A DNA stretch of 13,348 nt, taken from NCBI GenBank assembly GCA_036269915.1, contig DATBDM010000174.1:1-13348 (forward strand). Direction: 5' to 3'. Positions 5,123-13,348 of the stretch are shown piece by piece. The translations under genes and the position numbers were made by a program. The stretch is from DATBDM01 sp036269915. GTDB taxonomy: Bacteria; Actinomycetota; Thermoleophilia; Solirubrobacterales; Solirubrobacteraceae. Under the pieces are notes generated by a model. The model had not been told where the DNA came from and searched no databases. It was given only the letters and a program-made list of their open reading frames with translations. The first letter of the stretch is position 1, and each line of letters begins with the position of its first letter.

Positions 5123-6406
5123 ATGCGCTCGCTGCTCGCCGCCCTCATCGCCCTGCTGCTCACCGCCCCGCCCGTGCTGGCCGGCCCGGGCGGCGGCACG
5201 TCCGGCTTCGGCGGGGGTGGCGGTGGCGGCGGTGGCGGCGGCTACTCCGGCGGTGGGTACGGCGGCGGCACGGGCGGCGGCAGCCCGCTGTTGATCCTCG
5301 TCGTCTTCGCCTTCGCGATCCTCTTCGTGCTCTACGGCCTGATGAAGGCGCGCAGGGTGCGCAGGCGCCGCGCGGCCCGCGTGCGCCAGGTCGAGCTCGC
5401 CGCGGCCGAGGCCGCCGAGGACGATGCCGCCTTCGACGCGGACGCGGTGCGCGCGGCCGCGGCGCGGCTCTACCGCGCGACGGTCGACGCCTGGACCGCC
5501 GGCGACCGCGCCGCTCTCGCCGCCCTGCTCGGCCCGGACCTGATGGTCGAGTGGAACCGCCGCCTGGACGACTTCGAGCGCAAGGGCTGGCGCAACGTCA
5601 CCGAGATCCGCTCGGGTCCCGAGGTCGAGTACCTCGGGCTGACGAACCGCGCCGCGGACGCCGACGATCGCGTCGTCGTGCGCGTCGTCGCCACCACGCG
5701 CGACGTCGTCCGCGACCGGGGCGGCCAGGTCATCACGCGCAGCGACTCCTCCTCGGAGATGACCCACGTCGCCGAGTTCTGGACGCTCGGCAAGCGCGAC
5801 GGGAGCTGGATCCTGCTGTCGATCGAGCAGGACGCGGAGGGCACGCACAACCTCGACGTGCCGCTGGTCGCCACGCCCGCCGGCGACGACGAGCGGCTGC
5901 GGGACGCGTCGGTCACCGAGCTCGCGAGCGCGGACGCCGTGCCGGCCGCGGCGCTCGCCGAGATCACCCCGGTCGACCTGGACGGCGACGCGCGTACGGC
6001 GGCGCTGGATCTCTCGCTGGTCGACGGCCGCTTCTCCCCCGACGTGCTCGAGGTGGCCGCGCGCCGTGCGGTCGAGGCGTGGGCGGAGGCGGTCGACGGC
6101 GACGACGCGGCGCTCGAGGCGATCGCCGACCCGGAGGCCGTCGGCACGCTGCTCTACCCGGGCGATCCGTCGCGGCGCACGCGACTCGTGGTGCGCGGCC
6201 CACGTCTGGAGATGCTGCGGATCACCGGGCTCGCCGACCGGACGATGACCGTCGAGGCCCGGCTGCGCGGCCGCCGCTATCGCGAGGACCGCGACACGCT
6301 CGCGCTGCTCGAGGGCTCGCGCGATCGCGAGACGAGCTTCGACGAGCGCTGGACCCTGCGGCTCGGCGACGACCCGGAGTCGCCGTGGCGGATCGTCGCG
6401 GCGTGA
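5123..6406 (+). CDS. Tim44-like domain membrane protein with two tandem domains
   Basis: A 427-aa protein. Residues 1-20 are a signal-like segment (MRSLLAALIALLLTAPPVLA). Residues 21-53 are a Gly-rich linker with eleven Gly in a row, and 55-74 a membrane helix followed by a basic stop (KARRVRRRRAARVR). Residues about 108-243 match the bacterial Tim44-like domain (AAARLYRATVDAWTAGDRAA, VTEIRSGPEVEYLGL, AEFWTLGKRDGSWILLSIEQ). Residues about 306-427 look like a degenerate second copy (VAARRAVEAWAEAVDGDDAA, VRGPRLEMLRITGL, ERWTLRLGDDPESPWRIVAA). Tim44 in mitochondria tethers Hsp70 to the import channel; the role of bacterial relatives is poorly known, perhaps membrane-associated scaffolding. ATG 5123 is chosen over an upstream in-frame start at 4991 because it follows AAGGA (5113-5117) and begins the signal segment. 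The stop overlaps the next gene's GTG (GTGA). Confidence 0.85.
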   Translation: MRSLLAALIALLLTAPPVLAGPGGGTSGFGGGGGGGGGGGYSGGGYGGGTGGGSPLLILVVFAFAILFVLYGLMKARRVRRRRAARVRQVELAAAEAAEDDAAFDADAVRAAAARLYRATVDAWTAGDRAALAALLGPDLMVEWNRRLDDFERKGWRNVTEIRSGPEVEYLGLTNRAADADDRVVVRVVATTRDVVRDRGGQVITRSDSSSEMTHVAEFWTLGKRDGSWILLSIEQDAEGTHNLDVPLVATPAGDDERLRDASVTELASADAVPAAALAEITPVDLDGDARTAALDLSLVDGRFSPDVLEVAARRAVEAWAEAVDGDDAALEAIADPEAVGTLLYPGDPSRRTRLVVRGPRLEMLRITGLADRTMTVEARLRGRRYREDRDTLALLEGSRDRETSFDERWTLRLGDDPESPWRIVAA

Positions 6407-7257
6407 GCGCCACGCTGCTGGCGGTCCCCAACGTGTCGGAGGGACGCGACCCCGCCGCGCTGGCCGCGATCGGCGGGGCCTTCGCGAACGCCGGCGCTCG
6501 CGTGCTGCACTCGAGCCGCGACGCCGACCATCACCGCGCGGTGTTCACGCTCGCCGGGGCGCCGGGGGCGCTCGCCGAGGCGGTGACCGCCGGCGCGGTC
6601 GTGGCCGCCGAGCGGATCGACGTTCGCGCGCACGCGGGCGAGCACCCGCGCGTCGGGGCGGTCGACGTCGCGCCGATCGTCCACCTGCGCCGCGAGGATC
6701 GCGGGGCCGCCTGCGCCGAGGCGCTCGTGCTCGCCGACCTGCTCGGCGACGGGCTCGGTGCGCCCGTACTGCTCTACGGCGCGCTCGGCGGGGGACGCAC
6801 GCGGGCCGAGTTGCGGCGCGGCGGCCCCGAGGCGCTCGCGGCCCGCATCGCCGCCGGCGAGCTCGTCCCCGATGCCGGTCCCCGCGCGCTGCACCCGCGC
6901 GCGGGCGCCGTGCTCGTCGCCGCGCGCCCGCCGCTGGGCGCGTTCAACGTGCGGCTCGGGCCGGGGGCGACGCGCGACGACGCGCGCGCGGTGGCAGCGG
7001 CGATCCGCGACAGCGCGCCGGGCGGGCTGCCGGGGGTGCGCGCGCTGGGCCTGTGGGCCGGCGGCGCGCAGGTCTCCACGAACGTGGAAGACCTCGAGCG
7101 CGTGTCGCTCGCCGAGGTGCTCGCGGCGATCGCCCGGCGCGCACCGGTTACGGGCGCCGAGCTCGTCGCGCCCGTGCCGCGCGCCGCGCTCGCGGGCTGG
7201 CCCGCGAACGTCGCGCTCGATGCGCCGGCGCCGCTCGAGGCGCTGCTCGCTGTTTGA
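6403..7257 (+). CDS. ftcD: Glutamate formimidoyltransferase (stand-alone FTCD N-terminal domains)
   Basis: A 284-aa protein matching the formimidoyltransferase part of FTCD, without a cyclodeaminase domain. Signatures are VPNVSEGRD (8-16), DHHRAVFT (42-49), HAGEHPRVGAVDVAP (77-91), which holds the catalytic-His region, LVPDAGP (154-160), FNVRL (181-185), and GLPGVRALGL with AQVSTNVED (208-230). The family transfers a formimino group from N-formimino-glutamate to tetrahydrofolate in histidine degradation, and some members act on 5-formyl-tetrahydrofolate. No hut gene is nearby, so the histidine-degradation role is unsupported here. GTG 6403 overlaps the previous gene's TGA by 4 nt (GTGA), implying translational coupling. 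It is slightly shorter than the usual domain of about 300 aa, with no missing core motif seen. The assignment is firm at family level and less so for substrate. Confidence 0.85.
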   Translation: MSATLLAVPNVSEGRDPAALAAIGGAFANAGARVLHSSRDADHHRAVFTLAGAPGALAEAVTAGAVVAAERIDVRAHAGEHPRVGAVDVAPIVHLRREDRGAACAEALVLADLLGDGLGAPVLLYGALGGGRTRAELRRGGPEALAARIAAGELVPDAGPRALHPRAGAVLVAARPPLGAFNVRLGPGATRDDARAVAAAIRDSAPGGLPGVRALGLWAGGAQVSTNVEDLERVSLAEVLAAIARRAPVTGAELVAPVPRAALAGWPANVALDAPAPLEALLAV

Positions 7258-7287
7258 CAGCCGTTCTCAGTGGGGAGGCACCGTCGG

Positions 7288-8193
7288 GTGATCGGGTCCT
7301 CCCAGCTCCGGCGCCTGGCCGGCTACGCCGCAGGCTCCGCGAGCGCCTCGCTCGGCATCGCGAGCGAGATCGCGGCGGGCGCCGCGCATCCGCGCGCGGG
7401 CTACGGCGACGACCTCGACGCCTGGGATCCGGAGTACATCGCCCGCACGCTGCCGGTGCTGATGCCGGCCACGCAGGCGTACTTCCGCACCGAGGTCCAC
7501 GGCCTCGACCGCATCCCGGAGGGGGCGTCGCTGCTGGTCGGCAACCACTCCGGCGGCTGGATGATCGTCGACACCTTCCTGTTCACCTACGCCTTCTACG
7601 AGCACTTCGGGCCCGAGCGCCGGTTCCACCAGCTCGCCCACGACCTGGTCGCCCGCAGCCCGCTGCTCAACCACGTCCGCCGCTACGGCGTGATCGCGGC
7701 CGGCCACGAGAACGCCATGCGCGCGTTCGAGCGCAACGCGCCGGTGCTGGTCTACCCCGGCGGCGACGCCGAGACGTTCAGGCCGTCGTGGCGCTCGGCG
7801 GAGATCGACTTCGACCGGCGCCGCGGCTGGATCAGGCTCGCGCTCGAGGCGGGCGTCCCGATCGTCCCCGTGGTGGCCATCGGCGGCCAGGAGACCGCGC
7901 TGTTCGTCACCCGCGGGCGCCGCGTCGCGCACGCGCTGATGCTCGACCGCATGTTCCGGCTGACCGTCCTGCCGATCTCGATCGGGCCGCCGCTCGGCGT
8001 CAACGTGCTCGACTTCCCGGGGCGGGTGCCGCTGCCGTCGAAGATCGAGGTGCAGGTGCTCGACCCGATCGACCTGACCGCGCGCTTCGGGGCCGACCCC
8101 GACGCCGAGGAGGTCTACGACGTGGTCACCGGGGAGATGCAGGACGCGCTCGACGCGCTCGATCGCGGGCGCGGCATGCCCGTGGTCGGTTGA
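7288..8193 (+). CDS. PlsC/MGAT-like lysophospholipid acyltransferase family protein
   Basis: A 301-aa acyltransferase of the LPLAT superfamily, transferring an acyl chain to a lysophospholipid or other hydroxyl acceptor at the membrane. Key motifs are GNHSGGWMIVD (85-95; catalytic H87 with D95, the longer His-to-Asp spacing of MGAT/DGAT2-like members), VYPGGDAETFRP (155-166, acceptor-phosphate-binding equivalent) and VPIVPVVAIGG (190-200). No obvious transmembrane helix is seen; residues about 10-32 are only Ala/Gly/Ser-rich. GTG 7288 is chosen because GGGGAGG (7272-7278) lies 9 nt upstream. A GTG at 7270 would add six residues but has no Shine-Dalgarno. The gene follows the formimidoyltransferase after 30 nt, probably in the same transcript. 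The acceptor substrate is unknown: phosphatidate synthesis or membrane-lipid remodelling are both possible. Confidence 0.88.
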   Translation: MIGSSQLRRLAGYAAGSASASLGIASEIAAGAAHPRAGYGDDLDAWDPEYIARTLPVLMPATQAYFRTEVHGLDRIPEGASLLVGNHSGGWMIVDTFLFTYAFYEHFGPERRFHQLAHDLVARSPLLNHVRRYGVIAAGHENAMRAFERNAPVLVYPGGDAETFRPSWRSAEIDFDRRRGWIRLALEAGVPIVPVVAIGGQETALFVTRGRRVAHALMLDRMFRLTVLPISIGPPLGVNVLDFPGRVPLPSKIEVQVLDPIDLTARFGADPDAEEVYDVVTGEMQDALDALDRGRGMPVVG

Positions 8194-8198
8194 TCCTC

Positions 8199-8204
8199 TA
8201 CCCT
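8199..8204 (+). promoter_or_regulatory. Candidate -10 box of a leaderless promoter inside the gene cluster
   Basis: TACCCT lies 9 nt before ATG 8214 in the 20-nt gap after the acyltransferase stop, with no good Shine-Dalgarno. The geometry matches the boxes before 487 (minus strand) and 3242. It would give the membrane protein, MBL hydrolase, hisS and aspS their own transcript, independent of the upstream genes. Confidence 0.5.
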
Positions 8205-8213
8205 CGGATCGAT

Positions 8214-8600
8214 ATGGCCCAGACGAAGCGAAAGCGCCGCACCAAGCACCGCGGCAACGCCGCCGGCACGGTCGAGTCGCGGGGTCGCACCAGCCGGCCG
8301 TCGCCGAATGCTCCGGCGCGTCCCGGCGCCAAGGGCGCCGCGGCCAAGGGCGCCCGCGCGCCGCTCAAGCCTGCCACGCTGCAGCGCGCCGCGATCAAGG
8401 CCGCGGGCTTCGCCGTGCTGCTGTTCGTGCTCACCCAGGTCGGCATCTTCGGCAAGAACCAGACGATCGGGTCCAGCGTGATCCTGGCCGTCATGTCCTT
8501 CGTCCTCTACACGCCGCTGGTCTTCGCCACCGACCGCTGGGCGTATACGCGCGACCAGCGCCGCCGCGGCGCGACCGCCCCCGCCGGGAAGCGACGCTGA
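8214..8600 (+). CDS. Small membrane protein with basic N-terminal tail and two helices
   Basis: A 128-aa protein of unknown function. The first 55 or so residues are strongly basic and Ala/Pro/Gly-rich, opening AQTKRKRRTKHRGNAAGTVE, a pattern I recall from conserved Thermoleophilia hypotheticals. Two hydrophobic segments follow at about 62-79 (FAVLLFVLTQVGIF) and 84-106 (VILAVMSFVLYTPLVF), then a short basic tail RDQRRR...GKRR. Under the positive-inside rule both ends would face the cytoplasm as a hairpin. The basic tail could bind RNA or ribosomes, an inference supported only by composition and by its position directly before MBL, hisS and aspS. ATG 8214 has a leaderless-type TACCCT box 9 nt upstream. 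Its TGA overlaps the next ATG by 1 nt (TGATG). Confidence 0.75.
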   Translation: MAQTKRKRRTKHRGNAAGTVESRGRTSRPSPNAPARPGAKGAAAKGARAPLKPATLQRAAIKAAGFAVLLFVLTQVGIFGKNQTIGSSVILAVMSFVLYTPLVFATDRWAYTRDQRRRGATAPAGKRR

Positions 8601-9238
8601 TGGAGGGGCGCTGCCTCACCGTCGGCCCGGTCCAGGAGAACTGCTGGATCGTCTGGCACGAGGGGTCCGAGCGCGCCCTGGTGATCGACCCGGGAGAGGA
8701 GGCGCCGCGGATCCTCGCGACGCTCGAGGAGCACGGGCTGACCGCCGAGGCGATCCTGCTCACCCACACGCACTTCGACCACGTCGGCGCCGTCGCCGAG
8801 GTCGCGCGCGCGACCGGCGCGCCGGTCACCTGCCCGGAGCTCGAGGTCGAGGTGCTGGCGGACATCAACCGCTTCATGCGCATCCCCGGCTTCGGGCCGT
8901 TCGAGAGCTACGACGCCGACGAGACCGTCGCGGGCGGCGAGCGGCTCGAGGAGGCCGGCTTCGGGATCGACGTGCTGTTCGTGCCCGGGCACTCGCCCGG
9001 CCACGTCGCGTACTCGTTCGCCGACGAGGGCGTCCTGATCTCCGGCGACGTGCTCTTCGAGGGCTCGATCGGGCGCACCGACCTGCCCGGCGGCGACCAC
9101 GGGACGCTGCTGGCGTCGATCGCCATGCTGCTCGAGCGGCTCCCGGGGGAGACCCAGGTGCTGCCCGGCCACATGGGGACCACGACGCTCGCCCGCGAAC
9201 GGCAGACCAACCCGTTCCTGCAGGAACTGCCCGCGTAG
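8600..9238 (+). CDS. MBL-fold metallo-hydrolase (glyoxalase II-like)
   Basis: A 212-aa metallo-beta-lactamase-fold hydrolase with a complete dinuclear metal site: THTHFDHVG (H56, H58, D60, H61), PGHSPGHVAY (H131), SGDVLFEGSIGRTDLPGGD (D150) and LPGHMGTTT (H191). It resembles short GloB-like proteins that cleave thioesters such as S-lactoylglutathione, but lacks the long C-terminal glutathione-binding domain of true glyoxalase II. Actinobacteria mostly use mycothiol rather than glutathione, so the natural substrate is uncertain. An MBL hydrolase of this type directly before hisS is a conserved arrangement in actinobacteria; Mycobacterium tuberculosis Rv2581c next to hisS is an example from memory. 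ATG 8600 shares 1 nt with the previous TGA, preceded by GGGAAG. The stop TAG shares 1 nt with the GTG of hisS. Confidence 0.92.
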   Translation: MEGRCLTVGPVQENCWIVWHEGSERALVIDPGEEAPRILATLEEHGLTAEAILLTHTHFDHVGAVAEVARATGAPVTCPELEVEVLADINRFMRIPGFGPFESYDADETVAGGERLEEAGFGIDVLFVPGHSPGHVAYSFADEGVLISGDVLFEGSIGRTDLPGGDHGTLLASIAMLLERLPGETQVLPGHMGTTTLARERQTNPFLQELPA

Positions 9239-10475
9239 TGGCCCGCATCCAGGCACCGCGCGGCACCTACGACGTGCTGGGCGACATGGCGCTCGCCCGC
9301 GAGCACGTCGAGCGCGAGGCGAAGTCGGTGCTCGAGCGGGCCGGCTACGCCCGCATCGAGACGCCGACCTTCGAGGCGACCGAACTGTTCGCGCGCGGCG
9401 TAGGCGAGGCGACCGACGTGGTCCAGAAGGAGATGTACACGCTCGAGGAGGGCGACGGCTCGATCACGCTGCGCCCCGAGGGCACGGCGCCGGTCTGCCG
9501 CGCCTATCTCGAGCACGGGATGCACAAGCTCCCGCAGCCGGTGAAGCTCTGGTACCTGTCGAGCTTCTTCCGCCGCGAGCGCCCGCAGGCGGGCCGCTAC
9601 CGCCAGTTCTGGCAGGTCGGGGCGGAGGCGATCGGCTCCGACGACCCGGCCGTCGACGCCGAGAGCATCCTGCTGCTCGCCGAGCTGCTCGAGCGCCTCG
9701 GCACGAGCGGCGTCAAGCTCGTGATCGCCTCGCTCGGCAGCCCCGAGGCGCGCGCCGAGTACCGCGACGAGCTGCAGGCCTACCTGCGCGCCCACGAGGC
9801 CGAGCTCTCCGAGGAGGTGCGCGGGCGCATCGACCTCAACCCGCTGCGCGCCTTCGACGCCACGCACGCGGGCACCCAGCGCGTGATGGCGGGCGCGCCG
9901 CGGCTCCTCGACCGCCTGCCCGCCGACGACCTCGAGCACTTCGCCGCCGTGCGCGCGCTGCTCGACGAGGCCGGCCTGGCCTACGAGGTCGACACGACGC
10001 TCGTGCGCGGGCTCGACTACTACACGCGCACCCTCTTCGAGTTCCAGTCCTCGACGCTCGAGTCCGCGCAGAACGCGCTCGGCGGCGGCGGACGCTACGA
10101 CCGCCTGATCGAGCAGATCGGAGGCCCGCCGACGCCGGGCATGGGCTGGGCCGCCGGGGTCGAGCGGATGCTCCTGGCCGCGCCCCCGCCGCCGGTCGCG
10201 CCACCGCCGCTGGACCTCTACGTCGCCTACGCGAGGCCCGAGCACCGCGCCGCCGCCTTCCGGCTCGCCGCCGACGCGCGCCGCGCCGGCCACGCGGCGA
10301 GACTCGAACTCGCGGGCCGCAGCCTGAAGGGTCAGCTCAAGCAGGCCGACCGAGCGGGGGCCCGCTACGTTGCGATCCTCGGCGACGAGGGGACGTCGCT
10401 CAAGGACATGGAGACGGGAGAGCAGAAGACGGTGGACGCCGACACGGTCATCCGCGACGTCACGAGGGGGATCTG

Positions 10476-10476
<1 letters not shown>
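9238..10476 (+). CDS. hisS: Histidine--tRNA ligase
   Basis: A 412-aa class II synthetase that charges tRNA-His. The N-terminal motif APRGTYDVLG (6-15) opens the catalytic core. Motif 2 is seen as TLRPEGTAPVCRAY (77-90) and WYLSSFFRRERPQAGRYRQF (105-124). The HisRS-specific signature RGLDYYTRTLFEF is at 257-269, with the Arg that activates histidine at 257. GGGGRYDRLI (282-291) and motif 3 GMGWAAGVER (301-310) follow. Residues about 325-412 form the anticodon-binding domain. All core elements are present and the length is normal for bacterial HisRS. GTG 9238 overlaps the MBL stop by 1 nt (TAGTG); AGGA lies about 12 nt upstream, so initiation probably depends on coupling. Its TGA overlaps the aspS ATG by 1 nt. 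Confidence 0.98.
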
Positions 10477-12251
<1,775 letters not shown>

Positions 12252-12270
12252 CCCGCCCGCCTCCGGTGGA

Positions 12271-12297
12271 GACCCCATCCGCTAAGGATCCGGGGTC
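12271..12297 (+). other. Hairpin between aspS and the last gene
   Basis: GACCCC (12271-12276) pairs with GGGGTC (12292-12297) and ATCC (12277-12280) with GGAT (12286-12289), with a 2-nt bulge (CC) and loop GCTAA. No T tract follows, so it is not a standard terminator. It ends 11 nt before ATG 12309, so it lies in the leader if transcription comes through from aspS. It could weaken read-through or limit initiation. Confidence 0.4.
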
Positions 12298-12308
12298 GAA
12301 GTGCCGAT

Positions 12309-13348
12309 ATGCCGGGCGTGAGCCAGATCAGCCCGCCCATCCGCATCGTCCTTGGAGCGGCGATCGCGTTCCTCGCCGTCTACATGGTCTTCCTGCGTCC
12401 CAAGACGGAGGCCACGCCGGCCCCGGCTCCGGCGACGCCCGCCGGCAACGTCAACACCGGCGCCCCGGCGCAGACCGGCTTCGGCAAGGCCGTCGAGGCC
12501 GCCAAGTCCGCCGCCGCCGCGACCGACGCCGCCAGCGCCAAGTCCGACGCGGAGTCGCTGGCCGCCGGCTCTGACTCCGCCGGCACGCAGAGCGCGACCG
12601 GCGCCAGGACCCACGCCGCGAACGGCTCGACGACGCCGCCCGCGACCCCCGCCTCGGCGAAGGCCACCGGCCTCCCGCTGCCGGTGCTCAAGGCCGTCGC
12701 CGACCACAAGGTCCTCGCGCTGCTGTTCTGGAACCCGAAGTCGCCCGACGACCAGCTCGTGCACAAGGCGCTCAAGAAGGCCGAGCGCTTCCACGGCGAG
12801 GTCTTCGTCCATGCCGCGCCGATCTCGAAGGTCTCGCGCTACGCCCGCATCACCCGCGGCGCCGACGTCGAGCAGGCCTCCACGATCGTGATCGTCGACC
12901 GCAAGCTGCGCTCGACCAACCTCGTCGGCTACGTCAACACCGTCGCGATCGACCAGGCCGTCGTCGACGCGCTGCGCGCCTCCGGCGGGCTGTTCAAGAG
13001 CGACTACCTCCGGCACGTCAACGCCACGTGCTCGGCGAGCATCCACGACTCGGTCGCGCTGCCCCAGTCGTCGACGCCGGCGCAGGGCCCCGGCGCGTTC
13101 CGTTCGCGCACGGCCGAGTTCGATGGCTTCGTCAAGGAGCTCCGCGCCACCCCGGCTCCGGCTCGCCTGCGCGGCTTCCACCGCACCTTCCTGGCCGACG
13201 CCGTCGCCGTCCAGAACCTCCTGCACGACTCGACCCGCACGATGGGCAAGCATCCGAGCGTCGCGCACTACAACGCCCAGATCACGCGCTACGACAAGCG
13301 TGTCGCCCCGCTCGAGAAGCGCTTCAACCGCCACGCCGACTCGCAGGG
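12309..13348 (+). CDS. Membrane-anchored thioredoxin-fold protein lacking the CxxC site (3' end cut off)
   Basis: A frame open to the window edge encodes at least 346 residues. Residues 11-29 form one membrane helix (IRIVLGAAIAFLAVYMVFL). Residues 31-120 are a Pro/Ala/Ser/Thr-rich linker. Residues about 122-227 look like a thioredoxin fold: VLALLFWNPKSPDDQLV (135-151) stands where thioredoxins have the FWAPWCGPC-type site, and STIVIVDRKL (191-200) with LVGYVNT (205-211) resemble the later strands. Both active-site Cys are absent (KSPDD). Residues about 228-346 are mostly helical and unassigned, with the only Cys of the visible part at about 241. The topology is probably N-in with the domain outside the membrane. 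ATG 12309 starts just before the helix; the Shine-Dalgarno is poor. A redox role is unlikely; a binding or scaffold role is inference. Family unknown to me. Confidence 0.75.
   Translation, partial: MPGVSQISPPIRIVLGAAIAFLAVYMVFLRPKTEATPAPAPATPAGNVNTGAPAQTGFGKAVEAAKSAAAATDAASAKSDAESLAAGSDSAGTQSATGARTHAANGSTTPPATPASAKATGLPLPVLKAVADHKVLALLFWNPKSPDDQLVHKALKKAERFHGEVFVHAAPISKVSRYARITRGADVEQASTIVIVDRKLRSTNLVGYVNTVAIDQAVVDALRASGGLFKSDYLRHVNATCSASIHDSVALPQSSTPAQGPGAFRSRTAEFDGFVKELRATPAPARLRGFHRTFLADAVAVQNLLHDSTRTMGKHPSVAHYNAQITRYDKRVAPLEKRFNRHADSQ

Noticed and set aside
5210..5285. G-rich repeat tract that could be a quadruplex or simple-sequence repeat
   Set aside because: It is explained by the Gly-rich linker codons (GGC/GGT/GGG); nothing suggests a separate function.
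7254..7259. TTGACA, a consensus -35 box, just before the acyltransferase
   Set aside because: No -10 box is found 16-19 nt downstream (that stretch is the GGGGAGG ribosome site), and the hexamer overlaps the stop codon of the preceding gene.
7270..7287. Alternative GTG start for the acyltransferase at 7270
   Set aside because: It lies before or within the ribosome site GGGGAGG (7272-7278), which is well spaced for GTG 7288 instead.

Overview
The window is about 13.3 kb of very GC-rich DNA, densely packed with genes. Codon third positions are almost all G or C, GTG starts are frequent, and the protein content looks actinobacterial. The family mix suggests class Thermoleophilia (order Solirubrobacterales: Solirubrobacter, Conexibacter, Patulibacter and relatives): a basic-tailed two-helix membrane protein beside an MBL hydrolase, hisS and aspS, a small RKSRGRP-type protein, and a Gly-rich Tim44-like protein. 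That placement is inference from style and family composition, not from a database match. No mobile element, CRISPR array, tRNA or rRNA was found.

Left part (1-4635). The 3' end of an unidentified plus-strand gene meets a minus-strand block tail to tail. The block holds, in transcription order, a secreted CocE/NonD-type (peptidase S15-like) hydrolase, an acyl-CoA-type fatty acid desaturase, and an 88-aa protein whose start lies inside the desaturase gene. A clear intrinsic terminator separates the hydrolase from the desaturase. A short plus-strand gene for a tail-anchored protein diverges from the hydrolase and meets a Tat-exported GH130-type glycosidase tail to tail, the two stop codons sharing one CTAG.

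Middle (4636-5122). A 222-bp divergent intergenic region lies between the GH130 gene and a cold-shock protein gene. It carries an 18-bp perfect palindrome of LacI-family operator type just upstream of the GH130 start. The leader of the cold-shock gene can fold so that its Shine-Dalgarno sequence is either hidden or free. A strong hairpin terminator follows the cold-shock gene.

Right part (5123-13348). A tight plus-strand run encodes a Tim44-like membrane protein with two tandem domains, a stand-alone glutamate formimidoyltransferase (4-nt GTGA overlap), a PlsC/MGAT-like acyltransferase, a small two-helix membrane protein with its own likely leaderless promoter, an MBL-fold hydrolase, HisRS and AspRS. 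The last four genes are joined by 1-nt stop/start overlaps, so they are probably translationally coupled. AspRS carries the sequence type associated with non-discriminating enzymes, which also charge tRNA-Asn. The final gene is cut by the window end and encodes a membrane-anchored thioredoxin-fold protein without the CxxC active site.

No obvious new multi-gene system is present. The best leads are the cold-shock leader, the operator with the exported GH130, a repeated TANNCT leaderless-promoter motif, and the redox-dead thioredoxin-like protein.
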